NCBI RefSeq assembly: GCF_004342265.1
Contig: NZ_SMCS01000001.1
Location: 434,001-498,000, forward strand
DNA: 64,000 nucleotides
DNA from: Luteibacter rhizovicinus
GTDB taxonomy: Bacteria > Pseudomonadota > Gammaproteobacteria > Xanthomonadales > Rhodanobacteraceae
Direction: 5' to 3'
Both the position numbers and the translations under genes were made by a program. Below, in pieces: positions 17,623-29,172 of this stretch. The notes beneath the pieces were generated by a model, which worked only from the letters and a program-made list of their open reading frames with translations, did not search any database and was not told where the DNA came from. The first letter of the stretch is position 1; each line of letters opens with the position of its first letter.

Positions 17623-18876
17623 GTGCAAGAGATCCGCAATTACACGATGAACTTCGGTCCGCAGCATCCCGCGGCCCACGGCGTACTGCGCCTGGTGCTG
17701 GAGATGGATGGCGAGACCGTGGTGCGCGCCGATCCGCATGTGGGACTCCTGCATCGCGGCACGGAAAAGCTCGCCGAATCCAAGCCGTTCAATCAGTCGA
17801 TCGGCTACATGGATCGCCTCGATTACGTGTCGATGATGTGCAACGAGCACGCGTATGTCCGCGCCATCGAAGGCCTCATGGGCATCGAAGCGCCGATCCG
17901 CGCGCAGTACATCCGCACGATGTTCGACGAGATCACCCGCATCCTGAATCACCTGATGTGGGTGGGTTCGAACGCGCTCGATCTTGGCGCCATGGCCGTG
18001 TTCCTCTACGCGTTCCGCGAACGCGAAGAACTGATGGACGTCTACGAGGCGGTGTCGGGCGCGCGCATGCATGCCACGTACTACCGTCCGGGTGGCGTCT
18101 ACCGCGACCTGCCGGACCAGATGTCGAAGTACCGCGAATCGCCGTGGCACAAGGGCACGGATCTCAAGCGTCTTAACGCATGGCGCGAAGGTTCGATGCT
18201 GGACTACCTCACGGAGTTCACGAACGATTTCCCGGCACGCGTCGACGAATACGAAAGCCTGCTGACCAACAACCGTATCTGGAAGCAGCGTACGGTCGGT
18301 ATCGGCGTCATTCCTCCCGAGAAGGCCAAGGCCTGGGGCATGACCGGCGCCATGCTGCGCGGTTCGGGTATCGAATGGGATCTGCGCAAGAAGCAGCCGT
18401 ATGCCGCTTATGCCGCAATGGATTTCGATATCCCGCTCGGCGTCAACGGCGACTGCTACGACCGTTACCTGGTCCGCATGGAAGAAATGCGCCAGTCGAA
18501 CAACATCGTCAAGCAGTGCATCGCGTGGCTCAAAGCCAATCCGGGCCCGGTGATGGTGCAGAACTACAAGGTCGCGCCGCCCAGCCGCGAAGAGATGAAG
18601 AGCGACATGGAAGCGCTGATCCATCACTTCAAACTCTTCACTGAAGGGTATGGCGTGCCTGCGGGCGAAATCTACGCCGCCGTCGAAGCGCCCAAGGGCG
18701 AGTTCGGCTGCTATCTCGTCTCCGATGGTGCGAACAAGCCTTTCCGCGTGCATCTGCGCGCGCCGGGCTTCGCGCACCTGTCATCGATGGATGCCGTCGT
18801 CAGGGGCCACATGCTGGCCGACGTGGTCGCCATGATCGGTACCTACGACCTCGTCTTCGGCGAAGTCGATCGCTAA
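17623..18876 (+). CDS. nuoD: NADH-quinone oxidoreductase subunit D
   Basis: 49-kDa-type subunit, 417 residues, forming the quinone-binding cavity with NuoB. Motifs are [52 protein letters not shown] and, near the C-terminus, [13 protein letters not shown]. The GTG start lies 3 bases after the nuoC stop. The histidine and tyrosine used in quinone reduction fall in HGVLR and YMDRLDYVS. Confidence 0.98.
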   Translation: MQEIRNYTMNFGPQHPAAHGVLRLVLEMDGETVVRADPHVGLLHRGTEKLAESKPFNQSIGYMDRLDYVSMMCNEHAYVRAIEGLMGIEAPIRAQYIRTMFDEITRILNHLMWVGSNALDLGAMAVFLYAFREREELMDVYEAVSGARMHATYYRPGGVYRDLPDQMSKYRESPWHKGTDLKRLNAWREGSMLDYLTEFTNDFPARVDEYESLLTNNRIWKQRTVGIGVIPPEKAKAWGMTGAMLRGSGIEWDLRKKQPYAAYAAMDFDIPLGVNGDCYDRYLVRMEEMRQSNNIVKQCIAWLKANPGPVMVQNYKVAPPSREEMKSDMEALIHHFKLFTEGYGVPAGEIYAAVEAPKGEFGCYLVSDGANKPFRVHLRAPGFAHLSSMDAVVRGHMLADVVAMIGTYDLVFGEVDR

Positions 18877-18895
18877 GGCGATGGAGTAAAAGACT

Positions 18896-19423
18896 ATGAA
18901 AGCCACCGGACATTACGAGCAGGTCAAGGACGTCGATCCGTACGCCGTGCTCAACGACCACACCCGTCAGCACATCGACCACTGGGTGACCAAGTTCCCG
19001 CCGGATCGCAGGCGCTCCGCGCTGATCCAGTCGCTGATGGCGGCGCAGGAACAGAACAACGGATACCTCGACGACACGCTGATCACCGCCGTCGCGAAGT
19101 ACCTCGAACTGCCCGCGATCTGGGCGTACGAGGTTGCCAGCTTCTATTCCATGTTCGAGACGAAGCCGGTCGGCCGCAACAACGTCGCCATCTGCACGAA
19201 CATCTCGTGCTGGCTGAACGGTGCGGAAGGTCTGGTGCGTCATTGCGAAGGCAAACTCGGCATCAAGACGGGCGAGAGCACCGCCGACGGGCGCATCTAC
19301 CTCAAGCAGGAAGAAGAATGCCTGGCGGCGTGCTGCGGCGCGCCGATGATGGTCGTCAACGGTCATTACCACGAGCGTCTCACGGCCGATAAGGTCGACG
19401 AGATCCTCGACGGTCTGAAGTGA
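18896..19423 (+). CDS. nuoE: NADH-quinone oxidoreductase subunit E
   Basis: 24-kDa-type subunit, 175 residues, binding the [2Fe-2S] cluster N1a. The four cysteines are in CTNISC and in [12 protein letters not shown] of the thioredoxin-like C-terminal domain. It partners NuoF in the NADH dehydrogenase tip. It is preceded by a 19-base gap with GGAG. Confidence 0.97.
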   Translation: MKATGHYEQVKDVDPYAVLNDHTRQHIDHWVTKFPPDRRRSALIQSLMAAQEQNNGYLDDTLITAVAKYLELPAIWAYEVASFYSMFETKPVGRNNVAICTNISCWLNGAEGLVRHCEGKLGIKTGESTADGRIYLKQEEECLAACCGAPMMVVNGHYHERLTADKVDEILDGLK

Positions 19424-19433
19424 GGTTACGGTA

Positions 19434-20774
19434 ATGGCAACGACAACCGGCCCCGTCGGTCCCGCACCGCAGGAACACCAGGTCGTTTATACGACCCTGC
19501 ATTTCGACAAGCCCTGGTCCCTCGAGAGCTATCTCAAGGTGGACGGCTATAAGGCGTGGCGCAAGATCCTCGCCGAGAAGCCCGATCCGGCCGCGCTGAT
19601 CGAGGAAATCAAGAAGAGCGCGCTGCGTGGACGCGGCGGCGCTGGCTTCCCGACCGGCCTGAAATGGTCGTTCATGCCGCGCACCGCGCCGGGCCAGAAG
19701 TACATCCTCTGCAACTCGGACGAATCGGAGCCGGGCACCTGCAAGGACCGCGACATCCTGCGCTTCAACCCGCATGCGGTGATCGAAGGTCTTGCCATCG
19801 CGTGCTACTGCACGGGTTCCACGGTTGCCTACAACTACCTTCGCGGCGAGTTCCACCACGAACCGTTCGAGCACTTCGAAGAAGCGCTGAAGGAAGCCTA
19901 CGAGGCGGGTCTGCTCGGCAAGGGCGTCGGCGGTACCGACATCGATGTCGACGTGTATGGCGCGCTGGGCGCGGGTGCATACATCTGCGGCGAAGAAACC
20001 GCGCTGATGGAATCGCTGGAAGGCAAGAAAGGCCAGCCGCGCTTCAAGCCGCCGTTCCCGGCCGGCTTCGGTCTGTACGGCCGTCCGACCACGATCAACA
20101 ACACCGAAACCTATGCGTCGGTACCGGCCATCCTGCGCAACGGCGCGGAGTGGTTCCTCAATCTCGGCAAGCCGAACAACGGCGGCCCGAAGATCTTCTC
20201 GGTCTCCGGTCACGTCGCCAACCCGGGCAACTTCGAAATTCGCCTCGGCACGTCGTTCGCCGATCTGCTGGCTCTGGCCGGCGGACTCCGTCCGGGTCGC
20301 AAGCTGAAGGCATGCATCCCCGGCGGCTCGTCGATGAAGGTGCTCACGGCCGACGAAATCATGGCGTGCACCATGGACTACGACTCGCTGCAGAAGGCGG
20401 GTTCGGGTCTGGGTTCCGGTGCCGTGATCGTGATGGACGACAGCACCTGCATGGTTCGCGCCACGCAGCGCATCGCGCGCTTCTATAAAGCCGAGTCCTG
20501 CGGACAGTGCACCCCGTGCCGCGAAGGCACCGGCTGGATGTACCGCGTGCTGACCGGCATCGTCGAAGGTCGCGGCACGCAGGAAGACCTGCATCGCCTG
20601 AAAGCCATTGCCGGCCAGATCGAAGGCCACACCATCTGCGCATTCGGCGAAGCCGCCGCGTGGCCGGTGCAGGGCATGCTTGCCAAGTTCTGGAGCGAGT
20701 TCGAGTACTACATCGAACACGGCCACTCGATCGTGGACGCGCCCGCCGAAGTCAACCGTGGAGTCGCTGCATGA
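19434..20774 (+). CDS. nuoF: NADH-quinone oxidoreductase subunit F
   Basis: 51-kDa-type subunit, 446 residues. It holds FMN and the NADH site ([13 protein letters not shown], and [14 protein letters not shown]) and cluster N3 ([15 protein letters not shown]). It accepts hydride from NADH and starts the electron chain. The stop overlaps the nuoG start by ATGA. Confidence 0.98.
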   Translation: MATTTGPVGPAPQEHQVVYTTLHFDKPWSLESYLKVDGYKAWRKILAEKPDPAALIEEIKKSALRGRGGAGFPTGLKWSFMPRTAPGQKYILCNSDESEPGTCKDRDILRFNPHAVIEGLAIACYCTGSTVAYNYLRGEFHHEPFEHFEEALKEAYEAGLLGKGVGGTDIDVDVYGALGAGAYICGEETALMESLEGKKGQPRFKPPFPAGFGLYGRPTTINNTETYASVPAILRNGAEWFLNLGKPNNGGPKIFSVSGHVANPGNFEIRLGTSFADLLALAGGLRPGRKLKACIPGGSSMKVLTADEIMACTMDYDSLQKAGSGLGSGAVIVMDDSTCMVRATQRIARFYKAESCGQCTPCREGTGWMYRVLTGIVEGRGTQEDLHRLKAIAGQIEGHTICAFGEAAAWPVQGMLAKFWSEFEYYIEHGHSIVDAPAEVNRGVAA

Positions 20775-23092
20775 GTGCGCAGCCCGTAGCCAATACCGCG
20801 CCGGATCTGGTCAACATCGAGATCGATGGCGTTCCCGTGCAGGTCGCCAAGGGATCGATGATCATCCAGGCCGCCGACGCGGTCGGCATCGCCATTCCTC
20901 GTTTCTGCTATCACCGCAAGCTTCCGATCGCCGCCAACTGCCGCATGTGCCTGGTGGAAATCGAGAAGATGCCCAAGCCGGCGCCGGCCTGCACCACGCC
21001 GGTAGGCGAGGGCATGAAGGTCTTCACGCGTAGCGACAAGGCGCTGAAGTCCCAGCGCAACGTGATGGAATTCCTGCTCATCAACCATCCGCTCGACTGC
21101 CCGATCTGCGATCAGGGCGGCGAATGCGAACTGCAGGACGTGTCGCTCGGTTACGGCCGTTCGGTCTCCCGTTACAACGAGCGCAAGCGCTCGGTGGCGG
21201 ACGAGAATCTCGGGCCGCTGATCTCCACGGAAATGACCCGCTGCATCCAGTGCACGCGCTGCGTCCGTTTCACCAGCGAGATAGCCGGTACGTACGAACT
21301 CGGCGGCATGAGCCGCGGCGAAAATCTCGAGATCGGCACGTACATCGGCAAGACGATCGAAAGCGAATTGTCGGGCAACATCATCGACGTCTGCCCGGTC
21401 GGCGCGCTGACCAACAAGCCGTTCCAGTTCCAGGCCCGTGCCTGGGAACTCATCGCACGCCCGGGCATCGGCTACCACGATGCGCTGGGTTCGAACCTGT
21501 GGATGCACACGCGCCGCGGCGAAGTGCTGCGCACGGTGCCGCGCGACAACGAAAGCATCAACGAATGCTGGCTGTCCGACCGCGACCGTTACAGCCATCA
21601 GGGTCTGTACTCGGCCGATCGCATCATGGCGCCGATGGTCAAGCGCAACGGTACGTGGTCCACGACCACGTGGGACGACGCGTTGAGCGTCGCCGCCGAA
21701 GCGCTGCGTAGCGTCGCCGGTTCCGACCTCGGCTTCCTGGTGCACGGCGCCACGTCGAACGAAGAGGGCGAACTGCTGGTTCGTCTGGCCCGCGGCCTCG
21801 GCAGTGCGCACGTCGATCATCGCCTGCGTCAGCTCGACTTCGCCGATAACGCCTTCGCGCGTCCGTTCGCGATGCCGGTGGCCCAGCTGGACAAGGTCAA
21901 GGCCGCGCTGCTGGTCGGTTCCGATCTGCGCCACGAAGTGCCGCTCCTTAACCACCGCCTGCGTCAGGCCGTGAAGAAGGGTGCGAAGGTCTTCGCGGTC
22001 AATCCGGCTCACTTCAACTTCAATTACCCGCTGGCCGGCGAATCCGTCGCCGCGCCGCATGCCCTCGTTCGTGAGCTGGTCTTGCTGGCGAAGGCTGCCG
22101 CCGAAGCCGGTAACACGGTGCCGGACGCCATCGCTCCCGCGTTCGCCGGCGTGGAAACCACCGACGATCACCGCGACGCGTTCAAGGCGCTGCAGGGCGA
22201 CGGCACCGTGGTGCTGTTCGGCCATGCCGCCGCCACGCATCCGGAAGCGTCCTGGTTGCGCGCCATCGCCCGCTTCATCGCCACGGCGAGCGGCGCGGCG
22301 TTCAACGAGATTCCGGTCGGCGCCAACGCGATCGGTCTGGCTTCGGTCGGCGTGCTGCCGACCGCCGGCGGTCTCGATGCGCGTGCCATGCTGACGCAGG
22401 CTCGCAAGGGCTATGTGCTGTTCAACGTCGAGCCGCCGCACGACTTCGCCGATGGCGCGCTCGCGCTGCAGGCGATGCATTCGGCGCAGACGGTCGTGGC
22501 CTTCGCCGCTTATGCCAGCGATGCGCTGAAAGACTCCGCGGACGTCATCCTGCCCATCGGCCTCACGCCGGAAATCGACGCGACGCTGGTCAACGTGGAA
22601 GGCACGGCCCAGGTCGTTCTCGCGGGTGCGAAGGCACCGGGCGACGCGCGTCCGGGCTGGAAGGTGCTGCGCGCGCTTGGCGGCATCCTCGGCGTTGCCG
22701 GCTTCGAGTTCGAAGACCTTGCCGGTCTTCGCGACGGCTTCGTCGAGCGTCCGACCCAGGCACGTCAGGAACTGGCTTCGCGCCAGACCGCCGATGTCGC
22801 GTTCTCGCGTCTGGCCACGATGCCGATCTACCGTGCCGACGCCGTCCTGCGTCGCGCGGGCGCACTGAACTCGCATCCGCTGAACCGTGCCGTCGCAGCC
22901 CGCGTCAATGCGGACGACGCGCAGCGTCTCGGTCTGATCGAAGGCGGTCAGGCCCGCGTAGGCGACAACGTCGTTCTGCCCGTCGTCATCGATACGGCAG
23001 TGCCGGCCGGTGCGATCTGGCTGGAAAGCGCACACAACGAAACCGCGATGCTGCCCCCGTACGGTGCGGCCATCACTTTGAGCAAGGCGTAA
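20771..23092 (+). CDS. nuoG: NADH-quinone oxidoreductase subunit G
   Basis: 75-kDa-type subunit, 773 residues. The N-terminal ferredoxin domain has [16 protein letters not shown] for [2Fe-2S] N1b. Next come [18 protein letters not shown] and [10 protein letters not shown] for [4Fe-4S] clusters, then a molybdopterin-oxidoreductase-like fold without cofactor function. The frame is open far upstream through nuoF, but ATG 20771 ([20 protein letters not shown]) overlapping the nuoF stop is the conserved start. Confidence 0.97.
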   Translation: MSAQPVANTAPDLVNIEIDGVPVQVAKGSMIIQAADAVGIAIPRFCYHRKLPIAANCRMCLVEIEKMPKPAPACTTPVGEGMKVFTRSDKALKSQRNVMEFLLINHPLDCPICDQGGECELQDVSLGYGRSVSRYNERKRSVADENLGPLISTEMTRCIQCTRCVRFTSEIAGTYELGGMSRGENLEIGTYIGKTIESELSGNIIDVCPVGALTNKPFQFQARAWELIARPGIGYHDALGSNLWMHTRRGEVLRTVPRDNESINECWLSDRDRYSHQGLYSADRIMAPMVKRNGTWSTTTWDDALSVAAEALRSVAGSDLGFLVHGATSNEEGELLVRLARGLGSAHVDHRLRQLDFADNAFARPFAMPVAQLDKVKAALLVGSDLRHEVPLLNHRLRQAVKKGAKVFAVNPAHFNFNYPLAGESVAAPHALVRELVLLAKAAAEAGNTVPDAIAPAFAGVETTDDHRDAFKALQGDGTVVLFGHAAATHPEASWLRAIARFIATASGAAFNEIPVGANAIGLASVGVLPTAGGLDARAMLTQARKGYVLFNVEPPHDFADGALALQAMHSAQTVVAFAAYASDALKDSADVILPIGLTPEIDATLVNVEGTAQVVLAGAKAPGDARPGWKVLRALGGILGVAGFEFEDLAGLRDGFVERPTQARQELASRQTADVAFSRLATMPIYRADAVLRRAGALNSHPLNRAVAARVNADDAQRLGLIEGGQARVGDNVVLPVVIDTAVPAGAIWLESAHNETAMLPPYGAAITLSKA

Positions 23093-23095
23093 TCC

Positions 23096-24124
23096 ATGGC
23101 CGAGCAACTCTACGACCACGTACTGATCCCGATCCTGTACATCCTGGCCATCGTCCTGCCGCTGGTTATCGGCGTGGCGATGTTCGTGTACTGGGAGCGC
23201 AAGGTCATCGGCTGGATGCACGTGCGCATGGGGCCGAACAAAATCGGTCCCCTCGGCCTTCTGCAGGCCTTCGCGGACGTCGTCAAACTGCTGATCAAGG
23301 AAGTGATCCTTCCGACCAACGCGAACAAGTTCCTGTACTACCTGGCGCCGATGCTGGCGCTGGTTCCCGCCCTCGCGGCGTGGGCCGTGATCCCGTTCAG
23401 CCCGCAGGTCGTACTGGCGAACGTGAATGCCGGCGTGCTCTACCTGCTCGCGATGACCTCGATGGGCGTGTACGGCATCATCCTGGCCGGCTGGGCATCC
23501 AACTCGCGTTACGCGCTGCTCGGCGCGATGCGCGCGACGGCGCAGGTCATCTCGTACGAACTGGCGATGGGCATGTCCATCGTCTGCGTGCTGGTGCTGA
23601 CCGGTAGCCTGAATCTCACCGCCATCGTCGATGCGCAGGCCGGTTCGAAGGGTATCCTCGACTGGTTCTTCATCCCGCTGCTCCCGGTCTTCGTCATCTA
23701 CTTCGTTTCCGGCGTCGCCGAAACGAACCGCGCGCCGTTCGACGTCGCGGAAGGCGAGTCGGAAATCGTCGCCGGTTTCCACGTGGAGTATTCCGGTTCG
23801 GCGTTCGCACTGTTCTTCCTGGCCGAGTACGCGAACATGATCCTGGTGAGCTTCCTCGCCGCGATCCTGTTCATGGGCGGCTGGCTCTCGCCGTTCCCGG
23901 CATCGTGGGCGTTCGTTGGCCACGGTGGGTTCCACTGGCTGTTCATCAAGGCCTTCCTCTTCGCGTTCATGTTCCTGTGGTTCCGCGCCAGCTTCCCGCG
24001 TTACCGCTACGACCAGATCATGCGTCTGGGCTGGAAGGTCTTCATTCCCATCACCATCGTCTGGGTCCTCGTCGCCGGCTGCATGAAGTATTTCGGCTGG
24101 GTCACCATCGGCACGGGAGCCTGA
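23096..24124 (+). CDS. nuoH: NADH-quinone oxidoreductase subunit H
   Basis: Membrane subunit at the junction with the quinone site, 342 residues, eight or nine helices. [24 protein letters not shown] and the cytoplasmic loop [27 protein letters not shown] are diagnostic. It starts 3 bases after the nuoG stop. Confidence 0.97.
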   Translation: MAEQLYDHVLIPILYILAIVLPLVIGVAMFVYWERKVIGWMHVRMGPNKIGPLGLLQAFADVVKLLIKEVILPTNANKFLYYLAPMLALVPALAAWAVIPFSPQVVLANVNAGVLYLLAMTSMGVYGIILAGWASNSRYALLGAMRATAQVISYELAMGMSIVCVLVLTGSLNLTAIVDAQAGSKGILDWFFIPLLPVFVIYFVSGVAETNRAPFDVAEGESEIVAGFHVEYSGSAFALFFLAEYANMILVSFLAAILFMGGWLSPFPASWAFVGHGGFHWLFIKAFLFAFMFLWFRASFPRYRYDQIMRLGWKVFIPITIVWVLVAGCMKYFGWVTIGTGA

Positions 24125-24131
24125 TTAAGCC

Positions 24132-24623
24132 ATGTCCCGCGTAACCAATTACTTTAAAAGCCTGCTGCTCATCGAGCTGTTCAAGGGCATGGGCCTGACC
24201 ATGGGTTACATGTTCAAGCCCAAGTACACCGTGCGGTACCCGATGGAGCACATTCCCAAGTCGAACCGCTTCCGCGGTCTGCATGCGCTGCGTCGTTATG
24301 CCAACGGCGAAGAGCGCTGCATCGCGTGCAAGCTGTGCGAGGCCGTGTGCCCGGCCCTGGCGATCACCATCGATTCGGCCCCGCGCCCGTCGGATGGCCA
24401 GCGTCGCACCACGCGTTACGACATCGATCTGTTCAAGTGCATCTTCTGCGGCTTCTGCGAAGAAAGCTGCCCGGTGGACTCGATCGTCGAAACGCATGTG
24501 CACGAGTACCACTTCGAACACCGTGGCGAGAACGTAGTCACCAAGGCGCAGCTTCTGGCCATCGGCGATCGTTTCGAGCAGGACATCGCAGCCGCCCGCG
24601 CTCAAGACGCGGCTTACCGCTGA
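24132..24623 (+). CDS. nuoI: NADH-quinone oxidoreductase subunit I
   Basis: Two-[4Fe-4S] ferredoxin subunit, 163 residues, relaying electrons toward N2. The cluster motifs are [12 protein letters not shown] (Cys63, 66, 69, 73) and [12 protein letters not shown] (Cys103, 106, 109, 113). The N-terminal helix [18 protein letters not shown] lies against the membrane. Confidence 0.98.
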   Translation: MSRVTNYFKSLLLIELFKGMGLTMGYMFKPKYTVRYPMEHIPKSNRFRGLHALRRYANGEERCIACKLCEAVCPALAITIDSAPRPSDGQRRTTRYDIDLFKCIFCGFCEESCPVDSIVETHVHEYHFEHRGENVVTKAQLLAIGDRFEQDIAAARAQDAAYR

Positions 24624-24642
24624 GCGCCGAGGATAACTGCCG

Positions 24643-25296
24643 ATGAATTCCGACCTCCTGCAACTCCTGTGTTTCTACCTCTTCGGTGGCGTGGCCGTTA
24701 TTGCCGCGCTGATGGTCATCACGCTGAAGAACTCGGTGCATGCCGTGCTCTCGCTCGTGCTGGCCTTTTTCAGCATGGCCTGTGTGTGGCTGCTGGCCGA
24801 AGCGGAGTTCCTCGCCATCGCCCTTGTCGTCGTTTACGTCGGCGCGGTGATGGTGCTGTTCCTGTTTGTGGTGATGATGCTCGACATCAAGCAGGAGGCG
24901 GTCCGCGAGGGCTTCATCCGCTACCTGCCGGTCGGCATCATCGTGGCCGTGGTCATGCTGGTCGAGATGCTGGCGATGATCGGCGTGCGTGCCATGAGCA
25001 CGCACACGCTCGGCCCCAATCCGGCCGGCGAGTCGAACGTCGCATGGCTGGGTCAGGCGCTTTACACGCAGTTCCTGCTGCCCTTCGAAATCGCCGCGCT
25101 CATCCTCACCGTGGGTATCGTCGCCGCTGTCGCGCTGACGCTGCGCCAGCGGGCGGGTGTCCGTCACCAGACCGCCGCACAGCAAGTGGCCGTCAACGCC
25201 AGCGACCGTGTCCGTGTCGTGAAAATGGCCGTCGAGCATCCGGCATCCGTCTCGCCGGCCCCGGTCGTCGAACCGCCGCAGGAGAACGCACCGTGA
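24643..25296 (+). CDS. nuoJ: NADH-quinone oxidoreductase subunit J
   Basis: Five-helix membrane subunit, 217 residues. [33 protein letters not shown] and [27 protein letters not shown] are typical, including the pi-bulge glycine region of helix 3. The C-terminal ~40 residues are hydrophilic and Pro/Val-rich. The stop overlaps nuoK by GTGA. Confidence 0.96.
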   Translation: MNSDLLQLLCFYLFGGVAVIAALMVITLKNSVHAVLSLVLAFFSMACVWLLAEAEFLAIALVVVYVGAVMVLFLFVVMMLDIKQEAVREGFIRYLPVGIIVAVVMLVEMLAMIGVRAMSTHTLGPNPAGESNVAWLGQALYTQFLLPFEIAALILTVGIVAAVALTLRQRAGVRHQTAAQQVAVNASDRVRVVKMAVEHPASVSPAPVVEPPQENAP

Positions 25297-25598
25297 TTAC
25301 GCTTTCCCATTACATCGTGCTTGGCGCGGTGCTGTTCTGCATCGCGGTGGCCGGCATCTTCATCAACCGGAAGAACGTGATCGTGCTGCTGATGGCGATC
25401 GAACTGATGCTTCTTGCGGTGAATACGAACTTCGTTGCCTTCTCGCGCTTCTTCGGCGACGTCGGCGGTCAGGTGTTCGTGTTCTTCATCCTCACCGTAG
25501 CCGCGGCGGAATCCGCTATCGGCCTGGCGATCCTGGTCCTGCTGTTCCGTAATCGCAGCACGATCAATGTCGCCGAAATCGACAGCATGAAGGGTTGA
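25293..25598 (+). CDS. nuoK: NADH-quinone oxidoreductase subunit K
   Basis: MrpC-like three-helix subunit, 101 residues, part of the proton path. The conserved glutamates lie in [10 protein letters not shown] and in [13 protein letters not shown]. The GTG start at 25293 overlaps the nuoJ stop and has GGAG 8 bases upstream. Confidence 0.97.
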   Translation: MITLSHYIVLGAVLFCIAVAGIFINRKNVIVLLMAIELMLLAVNTNFVAFSRFFGDVGGQVFVFFILTVAAAESAIGLAILVLLFRNRSTINVAEIDSMKG

Positions 25599-25602
25599 AC
25601 CG

Positions 25603-27636
25603 ATGAGTCTCTCGCTTTCGATCCTTCTGATCATCGCGCTCGCGCCGCTTGTCGGCGCCGTGCTCGCGGGCCTGCTCGGCCGGGTGATCGGCAGGGCAGG
25701 GTCACACACCGTCACCATTCTCGGTGTGGCCATTTCCTGCGGCCTGTCGATGTACGTGCTTTACCAGCTGGTCTGGGGCGGCGCCGTTAACTTCAACCAG
25801 GACGTCTACACCTGGTTCGAGATCGGCAAGCTCCACGTCAGCGTCGGCTTCATGGTCGACCGCCTGACCGCCATGATGATGGTGGTGGTCACCTTCGTGT
25901 CGCTGCTCGTACACGTGTACACGATCGGCTACATGAGCGACGACCCGGGCTACCAGCGCTTCTTCAGCTACATCTCGCTGTTCACCTTCTCGATGCTGAT
26001 GCTCGTCATGAGCAACAACTTCATGCAGCTGTTCTTCGGCTGGGAAGCGGTGGGCCTCGTTTCGTACCTGCTGATCGGCTTCTGGTACAAGCGCCCGACC
26101 GCGATCTTCGCGAACATGAAGGCGTTCCTGGTCAACCGCGTGGGCGACTTCGGCTTCCTGCTGGGTATCGCCGCGATCCTGTATTTCCTGAACACGCTGG
26201 ACTACCAGACCGCGTTCGACGCCGCGCCGACCCTGGTGGGCAAGACGCTGCAGATCACGCAGAACCACGCGTGGGACGCCGCCACGGTGATCGGCATCCT
26301 GCTGTTCATCGGTGCGATGGGCAAGTCGGCCCAGGTTCCGCTGCATGTGTGGCTGCCGGACTCGATGGAAGGCCCGACCCCGATCTCCGCGCTGATCCAT
26401 GCGGCGACGATGGTCACGGCCGGCATCTTCATGGTGGCGCGCATGTCGCCCATCTTCGAACTGTCCGATTCCGCGCTCAGCTTCGTCATGGTCATCGGTG
26501 CCACCACCGCGCTGTTCACGGGCCTGATCGGCATCGTGCAGAACGACATCAAGCGCGTCATCGCGTACTCGACGCTGTCGCAGCTGGGCTACATGACGGT
26601 CGCGCTCGGCGTGTCCGCCTATAGCGGCGCGGTGTTCCATCTGATGACCCACGCGTTCTTCAAGGCGCTGCTGTTCCTCGGCGCCGGCTCGGTCATCATC
26701 GGCATGCACCACGAGCAGGACATGCGTTACATGGGTGGCCTGCGCAAATACATGCCGATCACCTGGATCACGATGTGGATCGGTTCGCTGGCACTCGCCG
26801 GTACACCGTTCTTCGCGGGCTTCTACTCGAAGGACGCGATCATCGAGGCCGTCGGCGAGTCGCATCGCTGGGGTGCCGGTTACGCGCACTTCTGCGTGCT
26901 GGCGGGTGTGTTCGTCACCTCGCTGTACAGCTTCCGCCTGCTGTACATGACCTTCCACGGCAAGGAGCGCTTCAAGGTCGAGCACAAGCATGCCCATGGG
27001 CATGACGCTCACCACGACGACGATCATGGCCATCACACGCCGGGTGTCCTCGAGCACGCGCCGCACGAATCGCCGTGGGTCGTTACGCTGCCGCTGATCC
27101 TGCTCGCCATCCCGTCCATCGCGATCGGCTTCCTTACCGTCGGTCCGATGCTGTTCGGCGACTGGTTCGGCAAGGCCATCCACGTGAACGAGGCGAACAA
27201 CGTCCTCGCCGAAGTCGGCCACGAGTTCCACAGTGCGTTCGAGATGGGTATCCATGGCTTCACGGCATTGCCGTTCTGGCTGGCGTTCGCGGGCTTCGCG
27301 GTCGCGACGTATATCTATCTGTTCAACGTCGCGCTTGCCGGCAAGATCAAGAACGGCTTGCGGCCGGTCTACGAACTGCTCAACCACAAGTACTGGATCG
27401 ACGAGCTCTACTTCGCCGTCTTCGCCAAGGGCGGTGTCGCCCTGGGTAACGGTCTGGCGAAGGTTGGCGACGGCCTCATCATCGACGGCGCCATCGTCAA
27501 CGGTTCGGCAAGCCTGGTGCAGCGCATCGCCGGCGGTGTTCGCCGGCTGCAATCCGGATTCCTCTTCCACTATGCGTTCGCCATGATCCTCGGTCTCATC
27601 CTGCTTCTCGGCGGGTTCTGGCTGATCGGGCAATAA
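25603..27636 (+). CDS. nuoL: NADH-quinone oxidoreductase subunit L
   Basis: Largest antiporter-like subunit at the distal end of the membrane arm, 677 residues. Key residues appear in WEAVGLVSYLLIGFWY (helix 5 glutamate), VPLHVWLPDSMEGPTPISALIHAATMVTAG and KALLFLGAGSVIIGMH. A histidine/aspartate-rich loop at about residues 460-478 (HAHGHDAHHDDDHGHH) lies in the region before the last helices. The long lateral helix and final membrane anchor follow. Confidence 0.97.
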   Translation: MSLSLSILLIIALAPLVGAVLAGLLGRVIGRAGSHTVTILGVAISCGLSMYVLYQLVWGGAVNFNQDVYTWFEIGKLHVSVGFMVDRLTAMMMVVVTFVSLLVHVYTIGYMSDDPGYQRFFSYISLFTFSMLMLVMSNNFMQLFFGWEAVGLVSYLLIGFWYKRPTAIFANMKAFLVNRVGDFGFLLGIAAILYFLNTLDYQTAFDAAPTLVGKTLQITQNHAWDAATVIGILLFIGAMGKSAQVPLHVWLPDSMEGPTPISALIHAATMVTAGIFMVARMSPIFELSDSALSFVMVIGATTALFTGLIGIVQNDIKRVIAYSTLSQLGYMTVALGVSAYSGAVFHLMTHAFFKALLFLGAGSVIIGMHHEQDMRYMGGLRKYMPITWITMWIGSLALAGTPFFAGFYSKDAIIEAVGESHRWGAGYAHFCVLAGVFVTSLYSFRLLYMTFHGKERFKVEHKHAHGHDAHHDDDHGHHTPGVLEHAPHESPWVVTLPLILLAIPSIAIGFLTVGPMLFGDWFGKAIHVNEANNVLAEVGHEFHSAFEMGIHGFTALPFWLAFAGFAVATYIYLFNVALAGKIKNGLRPVYELLNHKYWIDELYFAVFAKGGVALGNGLAKVGDGLIIDGAIVNGSASLVQRIAGGVRRLQSGFLFHYAFAMILGLILLLGGFWLIGQ

Positions 27637-27650
27637 GGGAAACGAGCTTT

Positions 27651-29159
27651 ATGAATCATTTGCTCAGCCTGCTGATCTGGCTCCCGGTGCTCGGCGCCGT
27701 GCCGGTCCTGCTATGCGGCTCCAGCCGACCGTCCGCCGCGCGCTGGGTCGCGCTGCTGGTCGCGGTGGCTACGTTCGCCGCCAGCCTGGCCTTGCTGCCC
27801 GGGTACGACGCCGCCACCGGCACGATGCAGCTGGCGGAAAACGCCAGCTGGATTCCGACGCTCGGTATCCACTACGCGCTCGCCGTCGACGGTATTTCCG
27901 TCGCGCTGATCGTGCTGACCAGCTTCGTCACGATCCTGGTGATCGTCGGCGCATGGGAAATCATCCAGACCAAGACCCACCAGTACATGGCTGCCATGCT
28001 GGTGCTCGAAGGCCTGATGATCGGCGTGTTCTGCGCCACCGACGCGCTGCTGTTCTACGTGTTCTTCGAAGCCATGCTGATCCCGATGTTCATCATCATC
28101 GGTGTCTGGGGCGGTCCGCGCCGCGTGTATGCGACGCTGAAGTTCTTCATCTACACGTTCTTCGGCTCGATCTTCATGCTGGTCGGCCTGATTTACCTGT
28201 ACCACAAGTCCGGTGGCAGCTTTGCGCTGACCGACCTGGCCCATCTCAAGCTCAGCATGACCGAGCAGAGCTGGCTGTTCTTCGCGTTCCTGATCGCCTT
28301 CGCGGTCAAGGTGCCGATGGTACCGGTGCACACCTGGCTGCCCGATGCGCACGTGGAAGCGCCGACCGGCGGTTCCGTGGTGCTGGCGGCGATCATGCTG
28401 AAGATCGGTGGCTACGGCTTCCTGCGCTTCACGCTGCCCATCGTGCCGGATGCATCGGAAGCGTATGCGTGGCTGATCATCGTCCTCAGCCTGCTCGCCG
28501 TCGTTTACATCGGCTACGTCGCGCTGGTGCAGGGCGATATGAAGAAGCTGGTGGCATATTCGTCCATCGCGCACATGGGCTTCGTCACGCTGGGTATCTT
28601 CATCGCCTTCCTGCTGGTCCGCGAAACCGGCAACACCGAGGCCGCACGCCTCGGCATGCAGGGCGCGATGGTGCAGATGATCTCGCACGGCTTCATTTCA
28701 GGCGCGATGTTTACCTGTATCGGTGTCCTGTACGACCGCATGCATACACGCCAGATCAAGGACTACGGCGGCGTGATCAACGTCATGCCCTGGTTCGCCC
28801 TGTTCTACGTGTTGTTCGCCATGGCCAACAGCGGCCTGCCGGGCACCAGCGGTTTCGTCGGCGAGTTCATGGTTATCCTGGCTGCCTTCAGCGCCAACCC
28901 GTGGATCGCGCTGTTCGCCGCGTTCACGCTGATCATCGGCGCGGCTTACACGCTGTGGATGGTGAAGCGCGTCCTCTGGGGCGACATCACCAATCCGCAC
29001 GTCGCCGAAATGAAGGATATCAACGGGCGCGAGATCTTCGTGCTGTCCGCTTTCGCCGCTGCCGTCCTGCTGTTCGGCATCTGGCCGCAGCCCCTCGTGC
29101 ACCTGATGGACGCGTCCGTCGCTCGAATCGTCGAGCAGCTGGCGCTGACCAAAGTCTGA
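27651..29159 (+). CDS. nuoM: NADH-quinone oxidoreductase subunit M
   Basis: Antiporter-like proton-pumping subunit, 502 residues, about 14 helices. FYVFFEAMLIPMFIIIGVWGG carries the helix 5 glutamate, and VPMVPVHTWLPDAHVEAPTGGSVVLAAIMLKIGGYGF the channel lysine region. It lies 14 bases after nuoL. Confidence 0.97.
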   Translation: MNHLLSLLIWLPVLGAVPVLLCGSSRPSAARWVALLVAVATFAASLALLPGYDAATGTMQLAENASWIPTLGIHYALAVDGISVALIVLTSFVTILVIVGAWEIIQTKTHQYMAAMLVLEGLMIGVFCATDALLFYVFFEAMLIPMFIIIGVWGGPRRVYATLKFFIYTFFGSIFMLVGLIYLYHKSGGSFALTDLAHLKLSMTEQSWLFFAFLIAFAVKVPMVPVHTWLPDAHVEAPTGGSVVLAAIMLKIGGYGFLRFTLPIVPDASEAYAWLIIVLSLLAVVYIGYVALVQGDMKKLVAYSSIAHMGFVTLGIFIAFLLVRETGNTEAARLGMQGAMVQMISHGFISGAMFTCIGVLYDRMHTRQIKDYGGVINVMPWFALFYVLFAMANSGLPGTSGFVGEFMVILAAFSANPWIALFAAFTLIIGAAYTLWMVKRVLWGDITNPHVAEMKDINGREIFVLSAFAAAVLLFGIWPQPLVHLMDASVARIVEQLALTKV

Positions 29160-29172
29160 GCAGGAAGTATCC

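Noticed and set aside
20708-23935. Very long open frame (>1000 codons) antisense to nuoG/nuoH
   Set aside because: High-GC third-position bias keeps the opposite strand open. The composition is His/Arg/Asp-rich with no recognisable domain, and the sense genes are certain.
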